In this document: positions 54,624 through 64,000 of the stretch, in pieces | Numbering within the stretch: the first letter of the stretch is position 1 | Layout: each line of letters starts with the position of its first letter | NCBI RefSeq assembly: GCF_000003815.2 | Contig: NC_049986.1 | Span: 20,489,720-20,553,719, forward strand | Length of the DNA: 64,000 nt | Direction: 5' to 3' | Source of the DNA: Branchiostoma floridae | Lineage: Eukaryota; Chordata; Leptocardii; Amphioxiformes; Branchiostomatidae | Made by a program: the position numbers and the translations under genes | Notes under the pieces: model-generated | What the model saw: the letters and a program-made list of their open reading frames with translations, nothing else | What the model was told of the DNA's origin: nothing | Database searches by the model: none

Positions 54624-57600
54624 GTATTTCACAGATGAAGTGGAACTGTTTCTTGCACTTGTCCAGAACCCACTTCTTGCCAAGGCGTCTGATAGCAACA
54701 CAGTCCCTGCGCTGGTGACGTCTCGGTGGGTTATCACGGCTGCGCCAGTTGCTGTAGTCGCTTGCGACGTCGAAAGCCGAACCGTCGCTCCACTTGAACT
54801 TATTCTCGTTGCCACGTCCACGGTCGTCCAATCCAATCCAATATTTCCTGTGTATAGAACATACACATACATACATTGTCATTCTCTTATCGAGTTGTAG
54901 CGTTAACAATGTTCTGCTTCCAGTGCGATCTATCGTTCATAGGTCCCTACCAGATAGTCCAGTCTCTGAGTCAATAAATTTGTTTATCGCAAGGTATCGA
55001 CGGCCTCTTCATCCTTTTTTGCTTCTGGGGACCAAAAAAGCAGTTTACCGGATGGTTCGCCATGTCGTGTTACATGTCCAGCAAGACTTAACCGGCGTCG
55101 CCTGACTTTAGTAGAGATAGGTGGAAGAGCCCCACACAGTGTTCTGGTTGCTGCATGTTCTAACCAAGATTTTAGATAGAAATAGATGATAAAAAAAGAA
55201 GGATAAGAATCCGTTACTCCTTCAAGAGCTAAAGTAATCAACCATATTCTCCTCAGAAGCTATTGTAGCCGCCGTTACCGCCAAGTACTGAAGGGGAAAC
55301 ATCATTAGATATATTTTAGAAAATGCATGCAGCGTTATTTGCAAACGTTACGTGTGACAGGTCGTTCCGTGTACATGTCATAGAACCAGCTGCTGCCGCG
55401 CTGCGTCACTGCGAAGCTGGTGATAAAAACCTGTTATAAAACCAATGGCCAATGCTACAAGACACTTTAAATAGTTTACATATAAGTATAGTATAAGTAT
55501 TGTATTGAGATATATCACAATTGTTGTTTTTGTTCTTGATATTATTAACTACATATTTTGATTTATCCATGAGAAGAATTCGTATCTGAAGTTAATTTGA
55601 AACTTGAAGTTTCTAAAGTACTGAACTGTGAAGAATCAACAATGAGGAGTTAAAAAGCTCTCATGCTTTTCCTGCAAGAAACTTAGCATACGAGGGGCGT
55701 TCAATAAGTAATAACTCTGACCCACTTCCAGTTGTCTCATCTAGATGAAATCTGCATGTATAATGATTCATATCTCTATAGTTTATGTTGCAAAAAAGAG
55801 CTCTGAACTAACTGTGGTTTCTGATTTACTGGTGTTTGAACTGAGTTAGGTGTGAAATGGACCAGGTGTGAAATGGGGCCAGTTGAGTGTCGAGCAGTGA
55901 TCCGGTTTTTGAATTTGAAAGGACGCACACCAAAGGAGACTTTTGATGAAATGAAAGAAACTTATGGTGATGATGCCCCATCACATGGCCTTGTAAAACG
56001 CTGGCATCCTGAATTCAAACATGGCCGGAAGTCTGTGGAAACAGCTTCCAGACCTGGTCGTTCTCTTCTGCCATTGATGAGGCATCTGTTGGAGGGCCAA
56101 CCTGGGGTGTCCTACAAAAACGGTGTCCAGAACTGCATCAAACAATGGGAGAAATGCATAACTCTGGGTGGTTCCTATGAAGATAACGACTAATAACTGT
56201 GCCAAGTTTCATTAATCTCCTGCTATGGGAAATGAGTCAGAGTTATTACTTATTGAACGCCCCTCGTACAGATGTCTCTTATAGATACAGTAAACAAACC
56301 TTCCTGGCAGGTTGTTGAAAAAGACATCTCCAAGCCAATGATGCTTGACAGAGTCCTTGATCATAAGAAGCCTGGCGTTGCGACTGTTGCAGAATGTCTC
56401 GGCACCGGCGAAGTTAGCTCTGGTCATGGAGTACCAATGGCAACGGCCGTCGTAGACACCAAATGTGTCCGTCGGGAAGCGAGGGTTTTGTTGATGACAG
56501 CCTAGAAACATCATTAAACGGCTGTTTTAATATTCATAAAAGGGGGAAATGTGTTTCGGGAGGATCTAAGGTCTAAGATCTAAGGTAAAGGGGTGCAATG
56601 AGACTACAACTTAGCCCCCTAACTATTATGCTTATAGAGTCTGGCTTTTGGGGTCTTATACAGTGCATTGTTTGGAAAGCATATATACTAGTTCCATGGC
56701 TCTGGTCTCTTATGGTCGCGACAAGTGGAACCGAGTGGAATAGATCAGTGATACCAGCAGAGAAACGCACATTATAAGCACCCAAATGCCCTATACACTC
56801 CTGAAGCCATACTGACTGACAGACAGGGATTTGGTTCGCAGGGAATGATGGCTGTAACTGTGTTTAGAGTGAAGAAGTGAAAACGCGTGGACGACACAGT
56901 AGCGTACAGAAGAAGAAAAATGTTTCCTTGTTTTCCATGAGAAGCTAAAATTGATATTGACAAAAATTACATTCTTTGCATAAATGATGTCACAACACAA
57001 GATTCTTACTGAGGACTGTACATCCGGTTCCGCTGGATTCTCCATCTCCTCCGTACCCGGCCGGACATGTACAGGTGGCCCCTGTTCCTGGAGCCGCGAT
57101 GTCTTCACAGGTTGCCATGGCAACACACGGGTTGGAAGAGCAGCCATCGATGTCTGGAAAGAAAGGTGTTACGGATGTAGGGACCAGGCCCCGCCACGTA
57201 TGGGGGTCCTGGCCCGTCTGGTTTAGGTTAGCTTAGCATGACAACAAAGACGAATGACAATAAAGAAGCGAAGATGATGAAATAGTTTTTATCCAATAAA
57301 CCATTTCATCATCATCAAAGACGACAGACCCTCTAGTCAGTCAGTTCTAGGATGTAAGCCGTCTTGTCCAGACCTCCTCTCTGGGTCTCTCTGGCTGCTC
57401 TTTAGCTACGCTACACAGACATCTCAAACACGCGTCATTCGGTATCATGCAAACTCACTAAAAGTCCAACATTTTTATGTACATCATTATTGTCGTATTT
57501 CCACAGCAATATGTAAATTTTAGTAATACTAATATATATTCACCTGAACACCCAGTCCCGCTCGATTCTCCATCCCCCTCGTACCCGGCTCCACAGGTAC

Positions 57601-60600
57601 AAGTCGCTCCGGTTCCGGGAGCCGCGACGTCTTCACAGGTCGCCATGGAAACGCACGGGTTGGAAGAGCAGCCGTCGATGTCTGGTAAAAGGTGATACAG
57701 ACATCTTAAACATGTACGGGTTCGTGTGTATTAAAAAAACTGGCTAAAAGTCCAACATTTTTATGTACATCACCATTGCCGTGTGTAGACAGCGATATAC
57801 TTTATAATACAATATTTTCACCTGAACACCCAGTTCCGTCCGACTCTCCATCCCCCACATACCCGGCTCCACAGGTACAAGTTGCTCCGGTTCCGGGAGC
57901 CGCGACGTCTTCACAGATCGCCATGGAAACACACGGGTTGTTCGAGGCAAAGCAGCCATCGATGTCTGTCAACAAAACATGACTGACTTTCCAAAATATA
58001 TGGCCTATGGACCGGCTGAAAAAAAAAGCAATAGGAACAACAACTGCAACATAAAGCGATACTATGAAACAAGATGATTACCTGTACATCCATCGCCGTT
58101 TTTAAGTCCATCCCCTTCATAACCGGTTGGACAACTGCAAGTCGCCCCGGTGCCGGGAGCTGGAACGTCTTCACAGGTCGCCATGGCAACACACGGGTTG
58201 ACAGAGCAGCCGTCGATGTCTGTAAACGAACAAATAAAGTAATGTATTGACTTAAAAATAGACATGCGGCCTGCTTCAGAGCAAATAGATGAACGAGAAA
58301 TCAGAATATTACCTGTACAACCGTCGCCGTTCTCATATCCATCCCCCTCGTAGCCGGTTGGACAGTGACAATTAACCAAGCTTCCGTCACCAAGAGCGTC
58401 GTCACAGGTCGCCATGGAGACACATGGGCTGGGATCACAGGCATCGACGTCAGCATCTATAAAAATGGAGGTCACATTTAAAGCTGTCAATTTTCCATCG
58501 GAAGAAAGAAAAAGTGTCAACAAAATGCGTTATCCTTGTGTATACAGCGATATCAATCTCGAAATTAGAATTCTACCTCCAGGGTAGCATTCGCAACTAA
58601 TGTATCCATCACTATAGTCTAGACAGTCAGCCTCGGAAACACACGGGTTGTTCTTCTCGAAAGTGAGTGAAAGTGTCAACAGCATAGATGGTTCTCTTTT
58701 GTAAATAGTGATATCCCGAAATCAGATTGGTACCTCCAAATGCAAATGCAAATGCAAATGCTGCACATCCATCTCTGTCTAAAAGACCATTGCCCTCGTA
58801 CCAGTTGATCGAGAAAGTGCAAAGGAAAGCACTAAAGATCATCTCTCTGGGTGGCAGGAGAAGTGTTCCGGACTTGTATACACTTATGGAGAGACGCGAA
58901 CTCGCTGCCACTAAACTACTCTAGCGAATGATGAATTCGGATCACCGGGTACCCCCTACATGACATGGTCCCTCCTTTCTGGTCAGAGGTCACTGGGAGG
59001 TCACTGCGAAGTTCAGTCTCTGTCCAAAAAGGTTCAGTTGTTTGTTTGTCAGTTGTTCTAAAGTATAACGCCCGTACCACAACTATATCCGGCCCCTCCT
59101 CAGATGACTGTACCCAGTGGATGTAGCCTTCAACAAAGAAGTCAGCGCATTTATTTCGGCCCGGTCTGAGAGGTTTTCAGGGTCAAAAAACCTAAACAGA
59201 AGTCAGTCGTTATTATCAGCTAAACAGTGTCGGCGGCCAGTTCTGTCCGACAAGCGCTGTTTTTGACGGAGGTGTTCGAAATAGAACATGATGATCGAAC
59301 AGGGGGCGGGGCTTCGGGATCGGTCCATTCGGATCACCCCCTACATGATATGGTCCCTCCTTTCTGGTCAGAGGTCACTGGGAGGTCACTGCAAAGTTCA
59401 GTCTCTGTCCCAAAAGCTGCGCAACTCCTTCCTACACCATTCTATCAGACTATATAACAATAAGTAAGTGTATAAGTGCTTTTATGTCTATGTATTGTTT
59501 ATGTCATGCCCACTGTGTCTAGTTATTGTTATAAATTATAATGTGAATTTACCCCATTCTGTAAGATCAACAATATTCAGGGGTACAGCCGCTCAGGGGT
59601 AACTCTGCAATGTTGATTTAATGAATAAAGATTTGAAGTACCCAGAAGGAAACTTACCGGGCACGAGCAACCCAGCTGTGATATTGGTCAGCACATTGAT
59701 CTCACTACCATTTAATTGTTACTTGTGACTGGAGGGCAACCTAGGTCGACAACGTATTGTGAACGGTCTACGTGTTCGCACATGTATCTCTATGTTCTGT
59801 TTGCCACATTCGTATATGGTTTGGCATGTCGTCTGTACTCAGTTGCAAAATGATGCACGTTCCTTTCTTTTCGTGGTAGCTGTTGTTATAATCAATGTAA
59901 TAAATTAGAAATCACCCCTATATTTTCGGTATTGTGGAACAGGCAATGTGGTATCGATGTTTGGTAACCAGCTTATCTCCAAGCAGATGGGTGAGTTATG
60001 TGAATAGATGTTCGTAGTGTTATGTGTGATGTAACGACAACAGCTGACATCGTTTACCAACTGTTTTGGGCATCCTTACAAGTTTAACATGATGCACGCT
60101 TGGGGACCTTGTCTGTTATCTATTGTGTGTGCTCCCCATTGCGTTATGCTGATGTTGTGGTTGTCTGAACAGGAATTGTTTTGTTGTATATTTGACATCA
60201 ATATGTACGTTTACAGAAATGTTTGGTCCAGTTTAGTATTGGTTTATTTTTTCCCCTTACTTTTGTTAAAGATGTGTTTGTATCTTGTTCAGGCTTTGTT
60301 TTTCTTGTTTGTATGTTTGGAACTGTCAATATTAGCGCGCGGCTTGATAATATTGTCATGTCACAATTATGCAAATTTTTCATGTCTCATATCCTTCGTT
60401 ATCAATATCACGGCATATTAGATATTTGGATAGATCGAGTTGTATCGGATATTTGCGTGACTTGTCGTGTGATAATCAAATAAAGTCTGAACGTTTCTTT
60501 TGCATGTCGTCCGCAGGTGATATTTTTGGGAATTACGACTTGATGCCTTGCGTTCGTCAATATATGAGCCTTTTGTACATTTTAGTGCCTACACTAAACT

Positions 60601-61836
60601 TTGACAAATGTCAGGTAAATAGCAGTACACGGATTTGAGGTGAAAATTAAATACAAACCTTTCTCTTGCTGACAGATTTTCACCGATCGTTTGTTGTTCT
60701 ATTATGTTGTTAGAACTCTTTAACTAGATTTACTCAATCTCATACAGAGAGGAGTGTACTGGTTCTGCTAATAATATTTTTCCTGAATTTTAACACGTAA
60801 TAGCATAAAAGCAACGTGGACCATTAATAATGTAAATAGATCAAAGATGACACCTTAGAAGAACAGATAAACAATAGAACTTAAGAGGTACCTGGACAGG
60901 AAACTCCCGAGTTGCACTCTTGTGTCTCCTCAGCATCTCCATCACACTCCGCCCCGCCGTGCTCTGGTGCGGGATTGGTGCAGCTTCGGTCCCGAGTCTG
61001 CGTACCGACTCCACACGTCACGCTGCAGTCAGACCATGGGCTCCAGTCAGACCAGCCGCCATCAACTACATGGAAAACAAAGTAAGGTTTGTCTGAAACA
61101 AACTAAACAAAATTTTGAGACGACTACGGCAGAGAAAATTCTCCATTTTCATACCAAGGCCTTAAAAAGGCAAGCTGAAATCGCACATGAATGCTATTAT
61201 TAGCAGGTCTATCAACTCACTGTTTTAATTCAGATTTGAGAGGTTTCATCACAATATTCAATAGAACCGAGAGATACCTGGACAGGAAACTCCCGAGTTG
61301 CACGCCTGTGTCTCCCCAGTATCTCCATCACACTCCGCCCCGCCGTCAGCTGGAACCGGATTGGTGCAGCTTCGGTCCCGAGTCTGCGTACCGACTCCAC
61401 ACGTCACGCTGCAGTCAGACCATGGGCTCCAGTCAGACCAGCCGCCATCAACTACATGGAAAACAAAGTAAGGCCAGTCTGAAACAAACTAAAAATAACT
61501 TTTAAGGCGACTACAGCAAAGAAAATTCTCCATTTTCATACAAAGGGCTTAAAAAGGCAAGCTGAAATGACACATGAATATTATTAGCAGGTCTATCATC
61601 ACACTTTTTTTAATGCAGATTTGAGAGGTTTCATCACAATATTCAATAGAACCGAGAGATACCTGGACAGGAAACTCCCGAGTCGCACTCCTGTGTCTCC
61701 TCAGTATCTCCATCACACTCCGCCCCGCCGTCAGCTGGTGCCGGATTGGTGCAGCTTCGGTCCCGAGTCTGCGTACCGACTCCACACGTCACGCTGCAGT
61801 CAGACCATGGGCTCCAGTCAGACCAGCCGCCATCAA
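54624..61836 (-). CDS. Mosaic TSP1x3-EGFx5-CTLD protein (5' and 3' ends not seen)
   Basis: Exons in gene order: TSP1 repeats 61663-61836, 61278-61451, 60892-61065; EGF 58313-58456, 58082-58219, 57822-57965, 57544-57681, 57010-57153; CTLD 56300-56501 and 54624-54847. TSP1 and EGF exons are symmetric (phase 1 to phase 1). TSP1 units read [20 protein letters not shown]...EECDGD; EGF units read [18 protein letters not shown]...[11 protein letters not shown]. The last EGF exon ends in phase 1 (A|) and joins the CTLD exon start (GC|TGT) in frame. The CTLD (CHQQNPRF...[61 protein letters not shown]) parallels the gene at 46158. An extracellular role is expected. No signal peptide is seen, so the 5' end lies right of 61836; the terminal exon after 54624 was not found. 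That all domains belong to one transcript is inferred from phases and the absence of an intervening start or stop. Confidence 0.75.
54984..55241 (-). mobile_element. LINE fragment (reverse transcriptase C-terminal region)
   Basis: The frame reads [18 protein letters not shown]...GKLLFWSP, the R-R-x-R-L-x-x-A-G-H-V-x-R-H block found near the end of several invertebrate LINE ORF2 proteins. It lies in the intron between the two CTLD exons. Confidence 0.6.
55381..55440 (+). mobile_element. Solo 3' tail of the CR1-like LINE
   Basis: The block ccagctgctgccgcgctgcg..ctgcgaagctggtg matches the 3' UTR of the LINE at 2744-2785. It is heavily 5'-truncated, as expected for LINE insertions. Confidence 0.7.
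55689..56268 (+). mobile_element. mariner element, internally deleted
   Basis: TA-flanked inverted termini TACGAGGGGCGTTCAATAAG on the left and CTTATTGAACGCCCCTCGTA on the right. The ORF 55852-56193 encodes the mariner transposase N-terminal helix-turn-helix region ([38 protein letters not shown]). It then jumps to what looks like the transposase C-terminus ([16 protein letters not shown]), so the DDE catalytic core is missing. It ends ~31 bp from the donor of the CTLD exon at 56300. Confidence 0.88.
56502..57009. other. Intron between EGF and CTLD exons
   Basis: No element or exon recognised beyond the splice sites. Confidence 0.5.
58577..58812 (-). pseudogene. Two broken EGF exons
   Basis: 58577-58654 keeps an EGF second half ([25 protein letters not shown]) and a good donor, but its start and acceptor are replaced. 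58733-58812 keeps [13 protein letters not shown] followed by four AAATGC hexamers (58738-58761) directly before a donor GTACC, and its upstream half is replaced by LINE sequence. Neither can be a complete EGF exon as it stands. Confidence 0.6.
58806..59033 (+). mobile_element. LINE 3' fragment 1 (RT C-terminus plus 3' UTR)
   Basis: Encodes [20 protein letters not shown]...[14 protein letters not shown], the end of a LINE reverse transcriptase ORF, stopping at 58921-58923. A 3' UTR follows whose 'ccctacatga.atggtccctc' block recurs at 59328. Confidence 0.65.
59328..59640 (+). mobile_element. LINE 3' fragment 2 (3' UTR)
   Basis: Starts with the same 'ttcggatcac...ccctacatgatatggtccc...ggtcactgggaggtcactgc' block as 58932-59020 and runs to a terminal AATAAAGATTTGAAGTA. 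It is a second 3' end of the same LINE family. Confidence 0.6.
59641..60891. other. Stretch between EGF and TSP1 exons
   Basis: No exon recognised. A CTCCAAGCAGATGGG sequence near 59976 resembles an end of the CCAAGCAGA MITE family, without a partner. Confidence 0.4.
60892..61836 (-). repeat. ~386-bp tandem array, each unit one TSP1 exon plus intron
   Basis: TSP1 exon starts are at 61836, 61451 and 61065 (spacing 385 and 386 bp). Exons are nearly identical and the adjoining intron blocks (e.g. gagaggtttcatcacaatat, aaccgagagatacctggaca) are shared, so whole exon-intron units were duplicated recently. Confidence 0.9.
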
Positions 61837-62344
61837 CTACATGGAAAACAAAGTAAGGTTTGTCTGAAACAAACTAAAAACAAGCGTTCGCAGAACTCAA
61901 CCTTCGTGAAATGGGTTATGGTGCGGTGGTGCAGGGTTTATTTGTAGACGTGTCATTGGCTAGCTTAACAGTGTTTATGTTGTTGGAATTATACATGGAT
62001 TTTGATGTGTTTGGTGAGGTGCGCCGAAAAAAAGGATTTAGGCAGTAGGCTGTATTTTAAAAGTATTCTATCATCCATCCTTTCTTGTCTGTGCACATGA
62101 CACAAACTGTCCCTGTCCATTAATTTCCATGGACAAAGAAAATACCTTTCATGGTCTTTTAAAGATAAAGACTTATATTGACTGGGCTAAAATCGACGGT
62201 TGCATCAAAATATCAATAAGATAACACATAAAACAATAACGTTGACCACATCAACGCCGTCATTGGTGAGATCCACATAAATGATCTTCACATCCCCAGC
62301 GAACACCTTCAAAATGTGATGGCTGGTGTCGTCACGGAATGCTC

Positions 62345-62960
62345 CTCCTCAGGTACATAAAAGTATAACTTCCATTTTGGGCTTGCGACTTGGAACTCAT
62401 GGACCTTTTCAGATGACCCCTTGTCTCTTACCCAATCGTTTAGATAACCTATCGGTACAACTGACATGAATCTGCTAACTAGCACTTGCGACCTACCCTA
62501 GATTAAATTGCAGAGAAATCAAGACATCAAAGTATAACTATCCTGGATAGTATCCATCCGGGCTTGCGACTTGTTACTCATGGAACTTTTGACATGACCC
62601 AGTGCGTGTCTCTCACCTAATAGTTCTCGCTACATATCAGTACAAATGACGCGCTTATGTTAATTACCACTTGTGACCTATATACTCTACATTACATCGC
62701 TGGGAAAACAAGACATAAACGTATAACTTCCATTTTGGGCTTGCGACTTGAAACTTATTGAAATTCTGACATGACCCCGTGTCTCTTGCCCAAACGTTCT
62801 CGCCACATATCAGTACAAATGGCGGGATTATGCTACTGGCACTTGTGACCCACCTTTAATTAATCGCTGGGAAATCCAGACATGAAAGTACAAATAATAT
62901 ATATGGGCTTGCGCCTTGCAACTCATGGAACTTTTTAGATGATCCCGTGTCCCTTACATA
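62345..62960. repeat. ~180-bp degenerate tandem repeats, four copies
   Basis: The block 'gacat.aa.gtataacttccattttgggcttgcgacttg.aactcatgga' recurs near 62352, 62522, 62710 and 62880, followed each time by 'gatgacccc.tgtctctt'. Non-coding. Confidence 0.7.
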
Positions 62961-64000
62961 TGATCAGGAAAGGCGACAATCTTCGAAGGGAAAAATTTAC
63001 CGCAAGGAAAGCCAATTTTTTTAATTTTCAGCGGATTTCTTTGGATATAGGAATGTTCAGAGGTCTCATAACTTTGACAAATTCTAGATAAAGTTCACCA
63101 ACACGTTGCAAATGGACATAAAAACCAAATGGTGAGTTGATAAAATTTCAACTTTGAGATGTACATCGCATGTATTTGTCCAAGTATTGACTTTTCCGGG
63201 TAGAGTGGTTAATTTCCAACCATTTAGCCAGGTTATGGGAGCCCTACTGACGACCATGACAAGCCGCGCGTCGCCCGGTGAAATCAGTCCAGCTGGCCCA
63301 AGTCCTGCCTTGGCGGGAACGCTTTATCCGCCCGCACGGGGTTTGTCAGTCAATAGGACTATACGCCTCGCGACACCTTTTTCTGTCCAGGATAACATAC
63401 AGGATGCATAATTTCTTCCTTGGAAGAGAGACCAAATGCTTATCCAGCAAGAAATTTGTCCGATTTCAGCAGGTAGGATAACAAATCCACCACCGGAAGC
63501 AAATATATCAATGGTTGCAACAATGATGATGTAACATGCAGTCCACTACATTGTGTATCCCATATGTCTAATGTACAATCCCTATAAACACTCTCATCAA
63601 TGACTACAAGTTACTGTGAAAAACAAACCCTGCTTTGTTCAACAATGTATTGTACCGGTAGTAACTGTTACATGTACAACCCTTTTAAAACGTATAATAT
63701 AGGCCCCTGTAAACAATATCATCATTGCCCTTATTCATTGCCCTTAATCTACAGATTATCAAATCTTATAGGACACGTTTACACCCCATCACGTATAATG
63801 TACTGTCCCTGTAGTACCATTGTCTTGTAATCGTCTGGTATATATAAGTCGTGCTGTCCTCTATTGCGCAACTATGACCTTTGGGGTCACTTCCTGTGGG
63901 GACGGGGCCATGCAAAACTCCAACCCACGCAGAATGACGTAACTCCTAAATATAAACCACTATTGCGTAATCGCCACACTTAGCACACTAAACACTATTT
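62961..64000. other. Right-end stretch without recognised features
   Basis: No exon, RNA gene or terminal repeat that I can support. Upstream exons of the TSP1/EGF/CTLD gene are expected beyond the window. Confidence 0.4.

Noticed and set aside
57477-57982. Plus-strand ORFs overlapping the EGF exons
   Set aside because: Shadows of the minus-strand EGF exons, which have conserved cysteines and splice sites.

Overview
The window is animal genomic DNA and most likely comes from a lancelet (Branchiostoma). The reasons are the gene content (guanylate-binding-protein GTPase, PHPT1, fibrinogen-related lectin, C-type lectins, TSP1/EGF mosaics), the many short phase-compatible exons with GT-AG introns, the CR1-type LINE, and a very dense population of short fold-back/MITE elements. 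The species call is inference from composition; I could not run a search. All exon models below were built by eye from reading frame, splice consensus and protein-family motifs.

Layout, left to right. (1) 1-2822: 3' part of a CR1-like LINE with an uninterrupted endonuclease/reverse-transcriptase ORF, lying in an intron of the next gene. (2) 2892-10885 (-): secreted or membrane-targeted guanylate-binding-protein-like GTPase, 11 exons visible, interrupted by a 100-N gap and running off the left edge. (3) 11313-14346 (+): PHPT1 (phosphohistidine phosphatase), divergent from the GTPase across a ~430-bp shared promoter, with two equal-length alternative third exons. (4) 14538-17889: a 3.35-kb near-perfect palindrome with ~185-bp repeats in its arms (Foldback-like). 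(5) 19004-24578 (-): a ten-exon secreted GH76 glycoside hydrolase (alpha-1,6-mannanase family) with a cysteine-knot tail. (6) 25460-36806 (-): secreted coiled-coil plus fibrinogen-related-domain lectin, five exons, with large introns holding a 32-bp minisatellite, an 1842-bp hAT element with 8-bp target duplication, and several MITEs. (7) 39883-42483 (+): C2H2 zinc-finger protein with 16 fingers; a MITE abuts its stop codon. (8) 46158-47946 (+): small secreted C-type lectin whose last exon edge is a tenfold 21-bp splice-donor repeat. (9) 49.5-54.2 kb: degenerate inverted duplication linking the two lectin loci. (10) 54624-61836 (-): mosaic TSP1x3 - EGFx5 - CTLD gene, the CTLD being the inverted paralogue of (8), with mariner, LINE and SINE insertions in and around it. 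(11) 61.8-64.0 kb: degenerate tandem repeats and no gene that I can see.

The strongest general pattern is that short tandem duplications repeatedly span exon ends. They cover the splice donors of two GTPase exons, one GH76 exon and one C-type-lectin exon, and the stop-codon ends of the GH76 and fibrinogen-lectin genes. Several genes (GTPase, FReD lectin, C-type lectins, TSP1/EGF mosaic) belong to families used in innate recognition, but nothing in the sequence shows that they act together.
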